In this document: in pieces, positions 46,277 through 55,423 of the stretch
How positions within the stretch are numbered: the first letter of the stretch is position 1
How the letters are laid out: the number at the start of each line of letters is the position of its first letter
Source: Halorussus gelatinilyticus
GTDB taxonomy: Archaea; Halobacteriota; Halobacteria; Halobacteriales; Haladaptataceae
Direction of reading: 5' to 3'
DNA: 64,000 nucleotides
NCBI RefSeq assembly: GCF_023238445.1
Contig: NZ_CP096658.1
Location: 2,728,001 to 2,792,000 of the forward strand
Program-made: the position numbers and the translations under genes
The notes under the pieces: model-generated
The model's database searches: none
Told to the model about the DNA's origin: nothing
The model's input: the letters and a program-made list of their open reading frames with translations, nothing else

Positions 46277-47112
46277 CGAAGCTCGTACCCCTCGTGGAGC
46301 GCGGCCCGGACGCGCGCGACCTGTTCTTGGAACGCCGCGGTGCCGTACACGGATTCGTCGCGCGGTCGGGGGAGTTCCACGTCGAAGACGCCCTCGATTT
46401 CGCCGGGCTGGTCGCTCATCACGACGCACCTGTCGGCGAGGAAGACCGCCTCGGGGACGCTGTGAGTCACGAACAGGACGGTCTTGCGCTCCTCGCGCCA
46501 GACGCGCCGGACCTCGACGCCCATCTCCTCGCGGGTGAGTTCGTCGAGTTCGCCGAACGGTTCGTCCATCAGGAGAACCGAGGCCCCGAGGTGGAGCGCC
46601 CGCGCGATGGCGACGCGCTGGCGCATCCCGCCCGAGAGTTCGGCGGGTCTGGCGTCCGCGAACCCCGCGAGACCGACCGTCTCCAGCAGGTCGCGCGCTC
46701 GCTCGCGGTCCGGGGGCTTCCCGGCCAGCTTCCGCAGGAAGACGACGTTTTCGAGCGCGGACTTCCACGGGAGCAGGGCGTGGCGCTGGAAGACGAAGCC
46801 GAACTCGCCGGCTTCCCTCGCGCGGTCCGGCGGATGGCCGCCGACGCTGACGGTGCCCGCGGTCGGCGACTGGAGCCCGCCGACGACCCGGAGCGTGGTC
46901 GTCTTCCCGCACCCCGACGGTCCGATGACCGTGACGAACTCGCCGTCCTCGACCCGCAAATCCACGTCTGCGAGCGCCCGGACTCCCTCGAAATCGACGC
47001 TCACGCCGTCGAGTCGAATGGCCGTTCGGGGCGATTCGTCAGTATCGCCGTGTTGGTCGCTCTCGCGCTCCGATTCCGCCGTCGCTCGCGCGCCGGGTTC
47101 GTCTCCCGCCAT
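46273..47112 (-). CDS. ABC transporter ATP-binding protein (SsuB/TauB-like)
   Basis: 279 residues. Walker A is IGPSGCGKTTTLRVVGG, the Q-loop F-V-F-Q-R-H-A-L-L-P-W-K, the signature ELSGGMRQRVAIARAL, Walker B LLMDEPFGELD, and the H-loop FVTHSVPEA. The Q-loop and LPW motif are typical of sulfonate/taurine/nitrate-type importers. Start ATG at 47112 (M-A-G-D-E-P-G-A-R) with an acidic leader. It is upstream of the micro-ORF and permease on the minus strand. It probably energises both permeases encoded here. Confidence 0.93.
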   Translation of the reverse strand: MAGDEPGARATAESERESDQHGDTDESPRTAIRLDGVSVDFEGVRALADVDLRVEDGEFVTVIGPSGCGKTTTLRVVGGLQSPTAGTVSVGGHPPDRAREAGEFGFVFQRHALLPWKSALENVVFLRKLAGKPPDRERARDLLETVGLAGFADARPAELSGGMRQRVAIARALHLGASVLLMDEPFGELDELTREEMGVEVRRVWREERKTVLFVTHSVPEAVFLADRCVVMSDQPGEIEGVFDVELPRPRDESVYGTAAFQEQVARVRAALHEGYELR

Positions 47113-47249
47113 CGAGTTCGTGGAACGTAACGACCCGGAGCCATAGGTGGCTTTCGCCCGCCGGGGCCGCGCTCGCACGACGACCCGCGGTTCGCGCGAC
47201 CATCTCCGGTGGGGAGACTCGTCGGTTCGACGCGGCCGCTGGCTCTCGG

Positions 47250-47372
47250 CTACCCGACGGCGACGTCGAGTTCCCGGTTCGGCGACGCCGGAGTATCGAG
47301 GCCCGGACCGTAGTCACACGCCGGGTCGGCCTCGGGTGCGACCGACCAGTTGGCGAACAGCAACGAACAGCA
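47250..47372 (-). pseudogene. DUF2071 gene relic with large internal deletion
   Basis: A 40-codon open stretch reads C-C-S-L-L-F-A-N-W-S-V-A-P-E-A-D-P-A-C-D-Y-G-P-G-L-D. Its first part matches the N-terminus of the intact DUF2071 protein at 48157-48858 (R-Q-L-L-F-E-N-W-P-V-D-P). Its second part matches that protein's C-terminus (D-A-D-P-V-Y-Y-Y-S-P-G-L-D-V). At the DNA level, 20 of 23 bases agree in the first block and roughly 33 of 43 in the second. About 190 codons between them are missing. No start codon remains in place. The rest of the 298-bp gap before the ABC genes shows nothing further. Confidence 0.7.
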
Positions 47373-47410
47373 GGTGCCGCCGGCCCGCGCGTCGCGCTGA
47401 CACGGTCGAG

Positions 47411-47650
47411 CTACTGGTCGCGCGGAGGGTGTTCGACGCCCGCCCGCGGTTCGACTCCGGCCTCGACTTCGAGACGGCGCTCGACGGCTTCGGCGACGCC
47501 GTAGGCGACCCACCCGACCGCCGCCGCGAGGGTTCCCGCGCCGAGACCCGCGAGGAGGCCGGTCCGCCGGTCGCGCGTCCGCGACCCGAGGAGGTACGCG
47601 ACCGCGAAGGAACCGCACCAACTCAGGAGGGCGCTGACTCGTCTGCTCAT
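47411..47650 (-). CDS. Small membrane protein of unknown function
   Basis: 79 residues with two hydrophobic helices (about 5-22 and 31-52) separated by a basic loop (G-S-R-T-R-D-R-R-T), and a charged C-terminal tail (E-R-R-L-E-V-E-A-G-V-E-P-R). ATG at 47650; upstream in-frame codons lie in Arg/Pro-rich antisense-like sequence. It stands between the DUF2071 relic and a 506-bp non-coding stretch. No family recognised. Confidence 0.5.
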   Translation of the reverse strand: MSRRVSALLSWCGSFAVAYLLGSRTRDRRTGLLAGLGAGTLAAAVGWVAYGVAEAVERRLEVEAGVEPRAGVEHPPRDQ

Positions 47651-48156
47651 ACCGGTCGTTCGGCGACTGCGGACAAAAGCGTACGCCTCGTCTCGGGGTC
47701 GGAACTGTAGAAAGCCCGGCCGCCGGCGACCGGCCGCATTCGGTCCGCCCGGACGGCGGTCCGCGTCACCGAGCGCGAGCGTCGCGCCGGGGACATCGCC
47801 ACCGGAACATCGGGGGGTTCGACCCCGACGGAGGCCCTTCCGCGACAGTCGCGGTTCGGCGCTAAAGTGTATATAGAAATGCAAAAGCATTTTCTGGAAA
47901 TGTAAGAGGACGCTGTAGATTTCTTAGCGTCGCCTGCTCCGCGAAGTCCGCAAGCGCAGGCTCGAACTCCGAGAGTCGGCCGGCGTGACGAGGGCCGCGT
48001 CGGGGTTCGACGCTCGGACGCGACTGGCAGAGCGTTCGCTGTTTCTCGGCGTCAGCGTCCGCGGGTGAACGCGGAGTTCCGGACCTCCGCGCCGCGTTCG
48101 TGGCGTTCACTGCGCTCGCGGAGTCCGGCCGAGAACGTCGCCGACCGCGAGCGAAT
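47651..48156. other. Non-coding stretch with an AT-rich promoter-like patch and hairpins
   Basis: No gene was recognised. At 47866-47900 a patch of A/T (GTATATAG followed by the inverted repeat AAATGC-AAAA-GCATTT at 47877-47892) stands out from the GC-rich surroundings. An inverted repeat CGCGGAG/CTCCGCG (48070-48076, 48085-48091) lies farther on. Confidence 0.5.
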
Positions 48157-48858
48157 CTATCGGAGTTCGTCCGCACGTCTGCTCCGAGAGGCGACCACGT
48201 CGAGACCCGGACTGTAGTAGTACACCGGGTCGGCGTCCGGTCGTGCGAAGCCGTGGGCCGTGAGGAGCGTGTTCGTCTCGACGTCGGCGGTAGCGTGGTA
48301 CAGCGTCCACGGGTCGTGATCGACGGTCGTGTACCGAACCGACCCGTCCTGTGCCTCGGTGTGGAATCGGTAGCGCTCGACGAGAAACGCCGCGAACGGG
48401 TCGTCGGGTGCCGAGAACGGTTCGCCCGTCGGGCCGTACGTTCCCGCGTAGCGGGCGGGCCGCGAACCCGGATGCCGACGGCGACTGTCGAAGCGCACTC
48501 GGCCGTCGTCTTGGCTCAACGTGATTCGGGCGTAGTAGTAGGGCAGGTGGTGGAACAGGCGTGCGCCGAGGACGCTGGCGATACCCTGCGCGTCGAGGCT
48601 GAAGAAGTAGACGCTCGGGACGCCGTCGCGGGTGACGTACGTCCTGAGGTTGAGTTCGGGGAGCCGAATACCGAACGGTTCGGGGAACCCTTTCGGCCGG
48701 ACGGCGACGTTAGTGAACGGGACCACCGAGAGCCACGCCGAACCGTCGTACACGTCGGGGACGAACCCGTCGGGCAGGTGGGCGTCCATCACCGCCGGAT
48801 CGACCGGCCAGTTCTCGAACAGCAGCTGTCGCCAGCCCATCTCCAGCGCAACGACCAT
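48157..48858 (-). CDS. DUF2071 (YqjF-like) family protein
   Basis: 233 residues with the family hallmarks: E-M-G-W-R-Q-L-L-F-E-N-W-P-V near the start, D-G-S-A-W-L-S-V-V-P-F, N-L-R-T-Y-V, G-V-P-S-V-Y-F-F-S-L-D-A and L-P-Y-Y-Y-A near the middle, and Y-Y-S-P-G-L-D at the end. The family has a beta-barrel fold related to acetoacetate decarboxylase; its role is not established. ATG at 48858; a second Met six codons later is possible. The upstream frame is AT-rich and unlike coding DNA. A truncated relative lies 0.8 kb downstream. Confidence 0.88.
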   Translation of the reverse strand: MVVALEMGWRQLLFENWPVDPAVMDAHLPDGFVPDVYDGSAWLSVVPFTNVAVRPKGFPEPFGIRLPELNLRTYVTRDGVPSVYFFSLDAQGIASVLGARLFHHLPYYYARITLSQDDGRVRFDSRRRHPGSRPARYAGTYGPTGEPFSAPDDPFAAFLVERYRFHTEAQDGSVRYTTVDHDPWTLYHATADVETNTLLTAHGFARPDADPVYYYSPGLDVVASRSRRADELR

Positions 48859-49060
48859 GGACCCACTCCGCGACCCGTACGAAAATCCTTTCGGGATACC
48901 TGATACTACCGACGCCGCGGTCCGAAGATAGGCGTACTGCCGGCTCACGCGGGGATTCGACGGGACGCCTCCGAAAGAACCGACGGCAGTGAGGGCGTAT
49001 TCTCTATAGCAAAATAGGATTTCTCCATGGTTTTTACTTCCGCTCTGGCACCGAGAAGCC

Positions 49061-49066
49061 TTTAAC
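49061..49066 (+). promoter_or_regulatory. TATA box of top6B-top6A
   Basis: TTTAAC about 30 bp before the top6B ATG; the leader would be a few nucleotides or none. Confidence 0.5.
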
Positions 49067-49093
49067 ATCTACGCGGCTACGACGTACTACAGA

Positions 49094-51505
49094 ATGCCAT
49101 CTATCCAGTCGACGCTCGGCGAGGAGGAGGGGATCGCCGAGGAGCTGGCCGAGAGCCAGCGGCAGATCTCCATCGCCGAGTTCTTCGAGAAGAACAAGCA
49201 CATGCTCGGGTTCGACAGCGGCGCCCGGGCGCTGGTGACGGCGGTGAAGGAGGCGGTGGACAACGCCCTCGACGCCACCGAGGAGGCAGGCATCAAGCCC
49301 GACATCTACGTCGAAATCGACGACTCGGGCGACTACTACACCCTCGTCGTCGAGGACAACGGGCCCGGAATCACGAAAGAGCAGCTTCCCAAAGTGTTCG
49401 GGAAGCTCCTCTACGGGTCGCGGTTCCACGCTCGGGAGCAATCGCGGGGCCAGCAGGGAATCGGGATTTCGGCGGCCGTTCTCTACTCGCAGCTGACCTC
49501 GGGCAAGCCGGCCAAGATTACCAGCAAGACCGAAGCCGGGTCCGAGCAGTACTTCGAGCTCATCATCGACACCGACGAGAACGAACCGGAGATCAAAGAC
49601 GAGTCCGACTCGCCGCCCGCGGGCAAACACGTCAACGACACCCACGGGACTCGCATCGAACTGGAGATGGAGGGCAACATGCGCGCCCGCCAGCAACTCC
49701 AGCGCTACATCAAGCACACGGCGGTCGTCAACCCCCACGCCCGCATCGAGTACCGCGAGCCGGGGATGGACGAACCCCAGCAGTTCCGACGCGCCGACGG
49801 TGCGGAACTCCCCGCCGAGACCGAGGAGATTCGCCCGCACCCCCACGGCGTCGAGTTGGGGACCGTCCTGAAGATGCTGGCGAGCACCGATTCCCACAGC
49901 GTCTCGGGGTTCGTCCAGGAGGAGTTCACTCGCGTCGGCCGCAAGACCGCAGACTCCATCCTCGACAACTTCCGGGACCGGCACTTCGGCCGGGAAGCGG
50001 CGTGGCAACCGCCGCAGTCCCACGAAAAGTCGGACCTCGCACGCGCCGTCGCCAACGCGGTCTCGAACAAGAGCGCGGACGCGACCGCCGCCTTCGGCGA
50101 CGAGGTGGCCGAGGCGGTCACCGCTCGCAACCGCGTCGCCCACAGCGAACTGGTCGAAATAGTCACCGAGACCGCCGAGTCGGTAGGTGAAGACTACGGC
50201 GAGACGTTCGGCGACACGGTACAGGAGAACGCCGTCGAAGCCGCGTGGGAACGGCTCACCGAGGGGCGCACGAGCGACCTCTACCAACTCGTGGACAAGG
50301 CGACCAGCACCCGGAAGGACGACGAGACGGTCCACGGCCTCGCCGAACGCCTCGCCAAGCGCTTCGAGAAGGGCCGCGAGCGAGACCGAGCGACTCACGA
50401 CGAACTGCGCGAGTACGTCGACAAGGCCGCCGACCAGACCGAGGAGTACGACGACGCGACCGTCGGCGACACCGCCCGCGAGAACGTCGTCATGGAGGTC
50501 TGGAACACGATGGTCACCGTCCCCGACGCCGTGCCGAAGGTCGGCGATTTCGTGGACGACCGCGACATGTCCAGCGACCTGCTGGAGGCGATGACCGAGA
50601 CCGACATCATCTCGCCCCCGACCAACTGCCTGTCGCCCATCACCGCGGAACTCGTGGAGGCGGGGCTGAAGAAGGAGTTCGACGCGGACTTCTACGCCGC
50701 CTCGACCCGCGACGCCGACGTTCACGGCGGCGACCCCTTCATCGTGGAGGCCGGAATCGCCTACGGCGGCGAGTTGGAGGAGGACGGCAAGGCCGAGGTC
50801 CTGCGATTCGCGAACCGGGTTCCGCTGGTCTACCAGCGCGGGGCCTGCGCGACGACCGACGTGGTGAAGTCCATCGGCTGGCGCAACTACAACCTCAGCC
50901 AGCCCGGCGGCTCCGGCATCCCGAACGGTCCGGCGGTCATCATGGTTCACGTCGCCTCGACCAACGTGCCGTTCACCAGCGAGAGCAAGGACGCCATCGC
51001 CAACGTCCCCGAAATCGAGGACGAAATCGAGTTGGCGATTCGGGAGGCCGCCCGCGAGTTGAAGTCGTACCTCAACAAGCGCAAGTCCCTCCAGAAGCGC
51101 AAGAAGAAGCAGAACGTCATCGCCTCCATCCTGCCGGAGATGGCCGAGAAGCTGGCCGACGTGACCGGCCAGAGCGAACCGCAGTACGAGGACGCGCTGG
51201 CCCGCATCATGAACAACGTTCTCGTGGAGCGCGAGGTGGAGGACGGCACCGTCAAACTCTCGGTCGAGAACAACTCTAGCACGAACGCCTCGCCCGAAAT
51301 CACCGACATCGTGAGCGTCGAGCCGCGGAACCTCTCTGACGGCGCGACCGCCGTGGACATGGACGGCGAGTGGTTCGTCAAGTGGTCGCCGACCGTCGGG
51401 AGCGGCGACGAGGCCGTACTGGAGTACGAAGTCGAGGGAGAGCCGACGTTCGACCCGGCGAACGTCGAAGGAATCGAGGACCCGAAACTCACTAACAACT
51501 CATGA
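49094..51505 (+). CDS. top6B: DNA topoisomerase VI subunit B
   Basis: 803 residues. GHKL ATPase with [12 protein letters not shown] (about 55), V-E-D-N-G-P-G-I-T and [19 protein letters not shown]. The transducer has [10 protein letters not shown]. The switch-lysine region is rich in Lys (about 660-680, [10 protein letters not shown]). Between about 310 and 500 there is a long acidic helical insertion made of two related units (see findings), which accounts for the length above about 530-620 residues in other archaea. It forms the A2B2 enzyme that relaxes and decatenates DNA. It overlaps top6A by 4 bp. Confidence 0.96.
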   Translation: MPSIQSTLGEEEGIAEELAESQRQISIAEFFEKNKHMLGFDSGARALVTAVKEAVDNALDATEEAGIKPDIYVEIDDSGDYYTLVVEDNGPGITKEQLPKVFGKLLYGSRFHAREQSRGQQGIGISAAVLYSQLTSGKPAKITSKTEAGSEQYFELIIDTDENEPEIKDESDSPPAGKHVNDTHGTRIELEMEGNMRARQQLQRYIKHTAVVNPHARIEYREPGMDEPQQFRRADGAELPAETEEIRPHPHGVELGTVLKMLASTDSHSVSGFVQEEFTRVGRKTADSILDNFRDRHFGREAAWQPPQSHEKSDLARAVANAVSNKSADATAAFGDEVAEAVTARNRVAHSELVEIVTETAESVGEDYGETFGDTVQENAVEAAWERLTEGRTSDLYQLVDKATSTRKDDETVHGLAERLAKRFEKGRERDRATHDELREYVDKAADQTEEYDDATVGDTARENVVMEVWNTMVTVPDAVPKVGDFVDDRDMSSDLLEAMTETDIISPPTNCLSPITAELVEAGLKKEFDADFYAASTRDADVHGGDPFIVEAGIAYGGELEEDGKAEVLRFANRVPLVYQRGACATTDVVKSIGWRNYNLSQPGGSGIPNGPAVIMVHVASTNVPFTSESKDAIANVPEIEDEIELAIREAARELKSYLNKRKSLQKRKKKQNVIASILPEMAEKLADVTGQSEPQYEDALARIMNNVLVEREVEDGTVKLSVENNSSTNASPEITDIVSVEPRNLSDGATAVDMDGEWFVKWSPTVGSGDEAVLEYEVEGEPTFDPANVEGIEDPKLTNNS

Positions 51506-52593
51506 GCGCAGACAACGAAGCAGAAGCCCAAGAGAAACTCATCGACCTCGCCGCGGAGTTCTACGACCAGTTCGAGCGGGGCGACATCCCCGAGATGTCG
51601 GTCCCGACCCGGACCAAGAGCAACATCGTCTTCGACGAGGACGAGAACGTCTGGGTGTACGGCGACCGCGAGAGCACCCGGAGCGCCAACAGCGTCCGGG
51701 GCGCTCGTAAACTGTTGAAGGCGATATACACTATCGAGTTCCTCTCCGAGCAGTTGGAGGCGGACCGCTCTTCGACCCTGCGTGAACTGTACTACCTCAG
51801 CGAGAGCTGGGACGTGAACGAAGCGCAGTTCTCCTCGCAGGACGAGTCGAACCAGTTGGTCGAGGACTTGGAAATCGTCTCGGAGGTCACCCGCGAGGAC
51901 TTCCACATGCGCCCCGAGGAGTCGGGGGCGACCATCATGGGACCGCTCCACCTCCGCGAGCAGACCCGCCGCGGCGAGCGCGAGATTCACTGTCAGAAGG
52001 ACGTCGGCGAGGGCGGCTACCAGATCCCGAACAACCCCGACACCATCGAGTTCTTGGACCACGACGCGGACTTCGTCCTCTGCGTGGAGACCGGTGGTAT
52101 GCGCGACCGACTGGTCGAGAACGGCTTCGACGAGGAGTACAACACCATCGTCGTCCACCTCAAGGGTCAGCCGGCGCGCGCGACCCGCCGCATCACCAAG
52201 CGCCTCCACGACGAACTCGACCTGCCGGTCACGGTGTTCACTGACGGTGACCCGTGGTCGTACCGCATCTTCGGGTCGGTGGCCTACGGTTCCATCAAGT
52301 CCGCGCACCTCAGCGAGTACCTCGCCACCCCCGAGGCCCAGTTCATCGGCATCCAGCCCGAGGACATCGTGGAGTACGACCTGCCGACCGACCCCCTGAG
52401 CGACTCCGACGTCAACGCCCTCGAATCCGAACTGGAGGACCCGCGCTTCCAGACCGACTACTGGGAAGAGCAGATAGAGATCCAGTTGGACATCGAGAAG
52501 AAGTCCGAACAGCAGTCGCTCGCGTCTCACGGGCTGGACTTCGTGACCGAGACGTACCTGCCCGAGCGACTCGAAGCGATGGGCGTGCTGTAG
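51502..52593 (+). CDS. top6A: DNA topoisomerase VI subunit A (Spo11-like)
   Basis: 363 residues. The CAP domain carries the DNA-cleaving tyrosine in [10 protein letters not shown] (Tyr97/Tyr98). The TOPRIM domain has [10 protein letters not shown] and the metal-binding F-T-D-G-D-P-W-S-Y motif. It ends at the expected [11 protein letters not shown]. The start overlaps the top6B stop (ATGA), so the two subunits are co-translated. It is homologous to eukaryotic Spo11. The convergent neighbour begins 21 bp after the stop. Confidence 0.97.
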   Translation: MSADNEAEAQEKLIDLAAEFYDQFERGDIPEMSVPTRTKSNIVFDEDENVWVYGDRESTRSANSVRGARKLLKAIYTIEFLSEQLEADRSSTLRELYYLSESWDVNEAQFSSQDESNQLVEDLEIVSEVTREDFHMRPEESGATIMGPLHLREQTRRGEREIHCQKDVGEGGYQIPNNPDTIEFLDHDADFVLCVETGGMRDRLVENGFDEEYNTIVVHLKGQPARATRRITKRLHDELDLPVTVFTDGDPWSYRIFGSVAYGSIKSAHLSEYLATPEAQFIGIQPEDIVEYDLPTDPLSDSDVNALESELEDPRFQTDYWEEQIEIQLDIEKKSEQQSLASHGLDFVTETYLPERLEAMGVL

Positions 52594-52614
52594 TCCGAAA
52601 ACAGCCGGCGTTCC

Positions 52615-53541
52615 TCAGGCGAACTCTCGCTCGCTCTCCCGACCGTTCTCGTCGCTTTCTCCGACGCCCTCGCGGACGAACGGGTCGCCGTTCGCGCACG
52701 CTCGGCAGTAGGTGTTCTCGCCCTCGTGGAGCGTCTCGACCGGGATGCCGGCGAGGTAGCGCTTCTCGGCGAAGGTCCGGCGCACGCCGGTTCCGACCGG
52801 ACGCGCGCAGGCCGAGCAGGGCCGGGTCGGTTCGTCGACGACGCGCTCGTCGGTCGTGCGGCGGCGACCGAACGTCGTCGGCGACTCGAACCCCGGCGCG
52901 AGTTGCGTGCTGAGCGGAATCGACGCCAGCGCCGCGAGCAGGCACGCGCCGGCGATGACCGTCGGCACGAGCGACGACGTGACCCACAGGAGCAGCGTCG
53001 CGACCAGCGCGAGACAGAATCCGAGCGTCAGCCCCGCGGCGACGCCGACCGCCGACTTCAGCGTCCAACGGCTGGCTTCGTCGCCCGAGCGGCGCTCGGT
53101 CCCGTCGGCGCGCAACTCGACGCGCTCGGCACCGGGCGAGTAGCGATACCACGCGTACAGCAGGTTGCCGACCGGACTGGTCGCCAGCAACAGGAAGGCG
53201 TGAATCCACGGCGACCCGAGCGTGCGGTTTATCATCACTACCCGGTCGCCGTCGTCGCGTTTCACGTCCCAGCCCTCGACGGCGTAGCGCTCGACGCGCC
53301 GGCGGAGGTCGGGGTTCGAGACCGGCGGACCGCGCGAGGAGGGCATCTCGGAGACGAACCGCTCGGCGGTCTCCGAACCGAGTCCCGCGGCGCGCTCGCT
53401 ACCGGACGCGCTGGCGTCCGTCCTCCCGGCGTCGCTCGACTCCCCGTCCACGGCCGTCCCGCACTTCGAACAGAAGGCGTCACCGGGCGACAGCGCAGAC
53501 CCGCACTGCGAGCAGAAGTTGGGTGTAGTCGGAGAACTCAC
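52615..53541 (-). CDS. Double zinc-ribbon membrane protein
   Basis: 308 residues. An N-terminal zinc ribbon reads F-C-S-Q-C-G-S, then F-C-S-K-C-G-T (about 9-30). A Ser/Ala-rich linker is followed by a segment with a DUF-like fold (Y-A-V-E-G-W-D-V-K-R-D-D-G-D-R-V-V-M). Two to three hydrophobic helices come next (about 113-130, 165-190 and 195-212). A second treble-clef-like ribbon is C-S-A-C ... Y-C-R-A-C near 245-285. The function is unknown. The gene is convergent with top6A. Confidence 0.75.
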   Translation of the reverse strand: MSSPTTPNFCSQCGSALSPGDAFCSKCGTAVDGESSDAGRTDASASGSERAAGLGSETAERFVSEMPSSRGPPVSNPDLRRRVERYAVEGWDVKRDDGDRVVMINRTLGSPWIHAFLLLATSPVGNLLYAWYRYSPGAERVELRADGTERRSGDEASRWTLKSAVGVAAGLTLGFCLALVATLLLWVTSSLVPTVIAGACLLAALASIPLSTQLAPGFESPTTFGRRRTTDERVVDEPTRPCSACARPVGTGVRRTFAEKRYLAGIPVETLHEGENTYCRACANGDPFVREGVGESDENGRESEREFA

Positions 53542-53717
53542 GTTCTAACTTGCCGGAGCCGGAATAAGTAGATTGTGTTGGATTTCCGAGAGTCAGCGCG
53601 AGAATCGGACGACGGGAACGGCGAGGACTCGGAACGCTGACGGTCGATACTCGCCGTCTTTCGAGGTCCCCGAGCCCGGCCTCGCTACTTATGTCCGAAC
53701 GCGTCGTAGCGCGCCCG

Positions 53718-53927
53718 ATGGCACTCAGCGCACGCAACCGACTCGCGGGAACCGTGAAATCGCTCGACACCGAGGGGCTGATGGCGGAAGTCGTCGTGGA
53801 GACCGACGAGGGAACCGAAGTCACGTCGATAATCACCGGCAACTCCGCGGACCGACTCGGCCTGGAGGAGGGCGCGGCGGTGAACGCGGTCGTCAAAGCG
53901 ACCGACGTGATGATAGAGAACGAGTAG
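53718..53927 (+). CDS. TOBE (Mop-type) molybdate-binding domain protein
   Basis: 69 residues. The single TOBE/Mop domain reads L-S-A-R-N-R-L-A-G-T-V-K-S-L, then A-E-V-V-V-E-T-D, then V-T-S-I-I-T-G-N-S-A-D-R-L-G-L, then V-N-A-V-V-K-A-T-D-V-M-I. Stand-alone Mop proteins (molbindins) bind molybdate or tungstate oligomerically. ATG at 53718 chosen; a further in-frame ATG at 53691 adds nine residues. No molybdate transporter is adjacent. The NMT1-type ABC system 7 kb away is not of the ModABC type. Confidence 0.8.
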   Translation: MALSARNRLAGTVKSLDTEGLMAEVVVETDEGTEVTSIITGNSADRLGLEEGAAVNAVVKATDVMIENE

Positions 53928-53958
53928 CGGGAGCAAGGGAACCGGAGTACAGGTCGGT

Positions 53959-54043
53959 TCGCTCGCGGTCGAATCGGTCACTCGCGGTCGAGCCAGTCGT
54001 CACTCACGGTCGAGTCAGTGGTCACCCGCGGTCGAACCACGCG
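53959..54043. repeat. 22-bp tandem repeats across a gene 3' end
   Basis: Three 22-bp units start at 53978, 54000 and 54022, with a 19-bp partial unit at 53959. The shared core is CGCGGTCGA (CACGGTCGA in the unit at 54000). The unit at 54022 contains the TCA that is the stop codon of the minus-strand gene. The other units repeat its last codons and stop outside the gene. Confidence 0.6.
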
Positions 54044-54465
54044 TCCAGCACTGCTTCGACGGCTTCGTCTTGCGACCGGACGTGTTCGCGCTCGGGGTCG
54101 CTCCGGTAGTCGAGGCTTCGCAGGTCGCCGACCGCCACGCGCTCGGCGTCGAGTCGCGCGGCCGCGGCGACTCGCTCGTCGTCCAGCGCGAACGAGTGAC
54201 CGCCCGTCGCGCGGGCGTCGGGGTCCACCAGCGTCCGGACCTCGTCGAGCGCGTCGATACCGGCCTCGGTCCAGCAGTCGTGACAGCACCGGAGTCGGAG
54301 AGTGCCGCTGTAGTCGCCGACCGCGGTGGGAGCGAGACCGCCGTCCATCGCCGCGCCCCAGACCAGACCGAGCGATTCCACCGTGACGTAGCGGTCGTCG
54401 TCGCTTCCGCAGGCCGCACAGACGGTCGGTTCGTCGGCGTATGGCCAGTCGTCGGGGACCTCCAT
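54022..54465 (-). CDS. Zinc-finger-like haloarchaeal protein of unknown function
   Basis: 147 residues. An N-terminal C-A-A-C-G-S-D-D-D-R-Y and a later L-R-C-C-H-D-C-W provide four or five cysteines for a zinc site. The remainder is acidic and helical, ending A-V-E-A-V-L-D-A-W-F-D-R-G. ATG at 54465 preferred to a TTG at 54492: a TATTTG element sits about 27 bp upstream of the ATG. The 3' end lies within a tandem repeat array. Function unknown. Confidence 0.72.
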   Translation of the reverse strand: MEVPDDWPYADEPTVCAACGSDDDRYVTVESLGLVWGAAMDGGLAPTAVGDYSGTLRLRCCHDCWTEAGIDALDEVRTLVDPDARATGGHSFALDDERVAAAARLDAERVAVGDLRSLDYRSDPEREHVRSQDEAVEAVLDAWFDRG

Positions 54466-54523
54466 GTCGGGAAGATGGAAGACCGACGACAAATACGTAC
54501 TCCTTCGAGCGCGGCGGACCGAC

Positions 54524-55345
54524 TCACGCCGTCAGAAACGCCTTCACCGTCCTGTCGAACGCGCGCTTTCGCTCTTCGAACGCGCCGTGGCCCGTGCCGT
54601 CTACGAGTTCGAGGCGCGCGTCGGGGACCGCCGCGGCGGTTTCGCGCAGAATCTCCGGCGGGAAGAAGTGGTCCTCGGTCCCGCCGACGACCAGCGTCGG
54701 CGCGTCCACGTCGCCGAGTCGGTCGGTGGCGTCGTGGTCGAGACACGCCCGGCACGACACCGCAACGTCCGAGACGGCGGCCGGTTCCGAGAGGAGGAGT
54801 CGTCCGACGGTCCGAATCAGCGGCGGGTAGAGCCACCGCCGGTAGCCGGTGTACGTCACCGGAATCGAGTCGATGTAGGCGTCGAACCACCACCCGCGGT
54901 CGGCCCACTCGGCCCACCGACGGAGGGTCCGGCGTCCGGCCTCGCCGACGCGGTGGCCCGAGACCCCGAGGACCAGTCGGTCCACGAGGTCCGGCGCGTC
55001 GGCCGCGAGGTACTGGGCGACGAGTCCGCCGAGCGAGACGCCCAGCACGTCGGCGGGCGCGATGTCGTGCGCGTCCAGCAGGTCGGCGTACTCCGCGGCC
55101 ATCTCGCGGGTCGTCGTGCCGGCGGGCAGGTTCCGTCGTCGGCCGACGACGTACACCGTAAACTCGTCGGCGAACAGCCGGTAGTAGTAGCGTTCGAGCA
55201 GGAGGCCCAGATACCTGGCCGGGCGCTCGGGTTGGAAGGCGTCGCTCAGTCCCGCGAAGACGACGAGGGTTCGGGGACCGGAGCCGAACGTCACGTAGGG
55301 GTATCGGCCTTCGGAACCGCGAAGGAGACCTCGTTCGCGTCCCAT
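54524..55345 (-). CDS. Alpha/beta-fold hydrolase
   Basis: 273 residues. The nucleophile elbow is G-V-S-L-G-G (Ser near 104), the acid G-G-T-E-D-H-F-F, and the His V-D-G-T-G-H-G-A-F-E near 255, so the Ser-Asp/Glu-His triad is complete. The cap region (about 130-200) is Trp- and Tyr-rich. Esterase or lipase-like; substrate unknown. It is separated from the zinc-finger gene upstream on the chromosome by 58 bp. Confidence 0.87.
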   Translation of the reverse strand: MGRERGLLRGSEGRYPYVTFGSGPRTLVVFAGLSDAFQPERPARYLGLLLERYYYRLFADEFTVYVVGRRRNLPAGTTTREMAAEYADLLDAHDIAPADVLGVSLGGLVAQYLAADAPDLVDRLVLGVSGHRVGEAGRRTLRRWAEWADRGWWFDAYIDSIPVTYTGYRRWLYPPLIRTVGRLLLSEPAAVSDVAVSCRACLDHDATDRLGDVDAPTLVVGGTEDHFFPPEILRETAAAVPDARLELVDGTGHGAFEERKRAFDRTVKAFLTA

Positions 55346-55423
55346 AACGGTGTCACGACGCCGAGAGAAAAAGCGGTTGGGGCGAGCGGGTCGCCGACGA
55401 GGGGCGCGGCGACGGTTGCGTCC

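Noticed and set aside
47411-47890. 159-codon version of the small membrane protein
   Set aside because: The first half is Arg/Pro-rich non-coding-like sequence; the membrane protein begins at the ATG at 47650.
37729-49093. Mobile element as cause of the block between gyrase and topoisomerase VI genes
   Set aside because: No transposase, integrase, tRNA target or terminal inverted repeat was found, so an insertion mechanism cannot be claimed.
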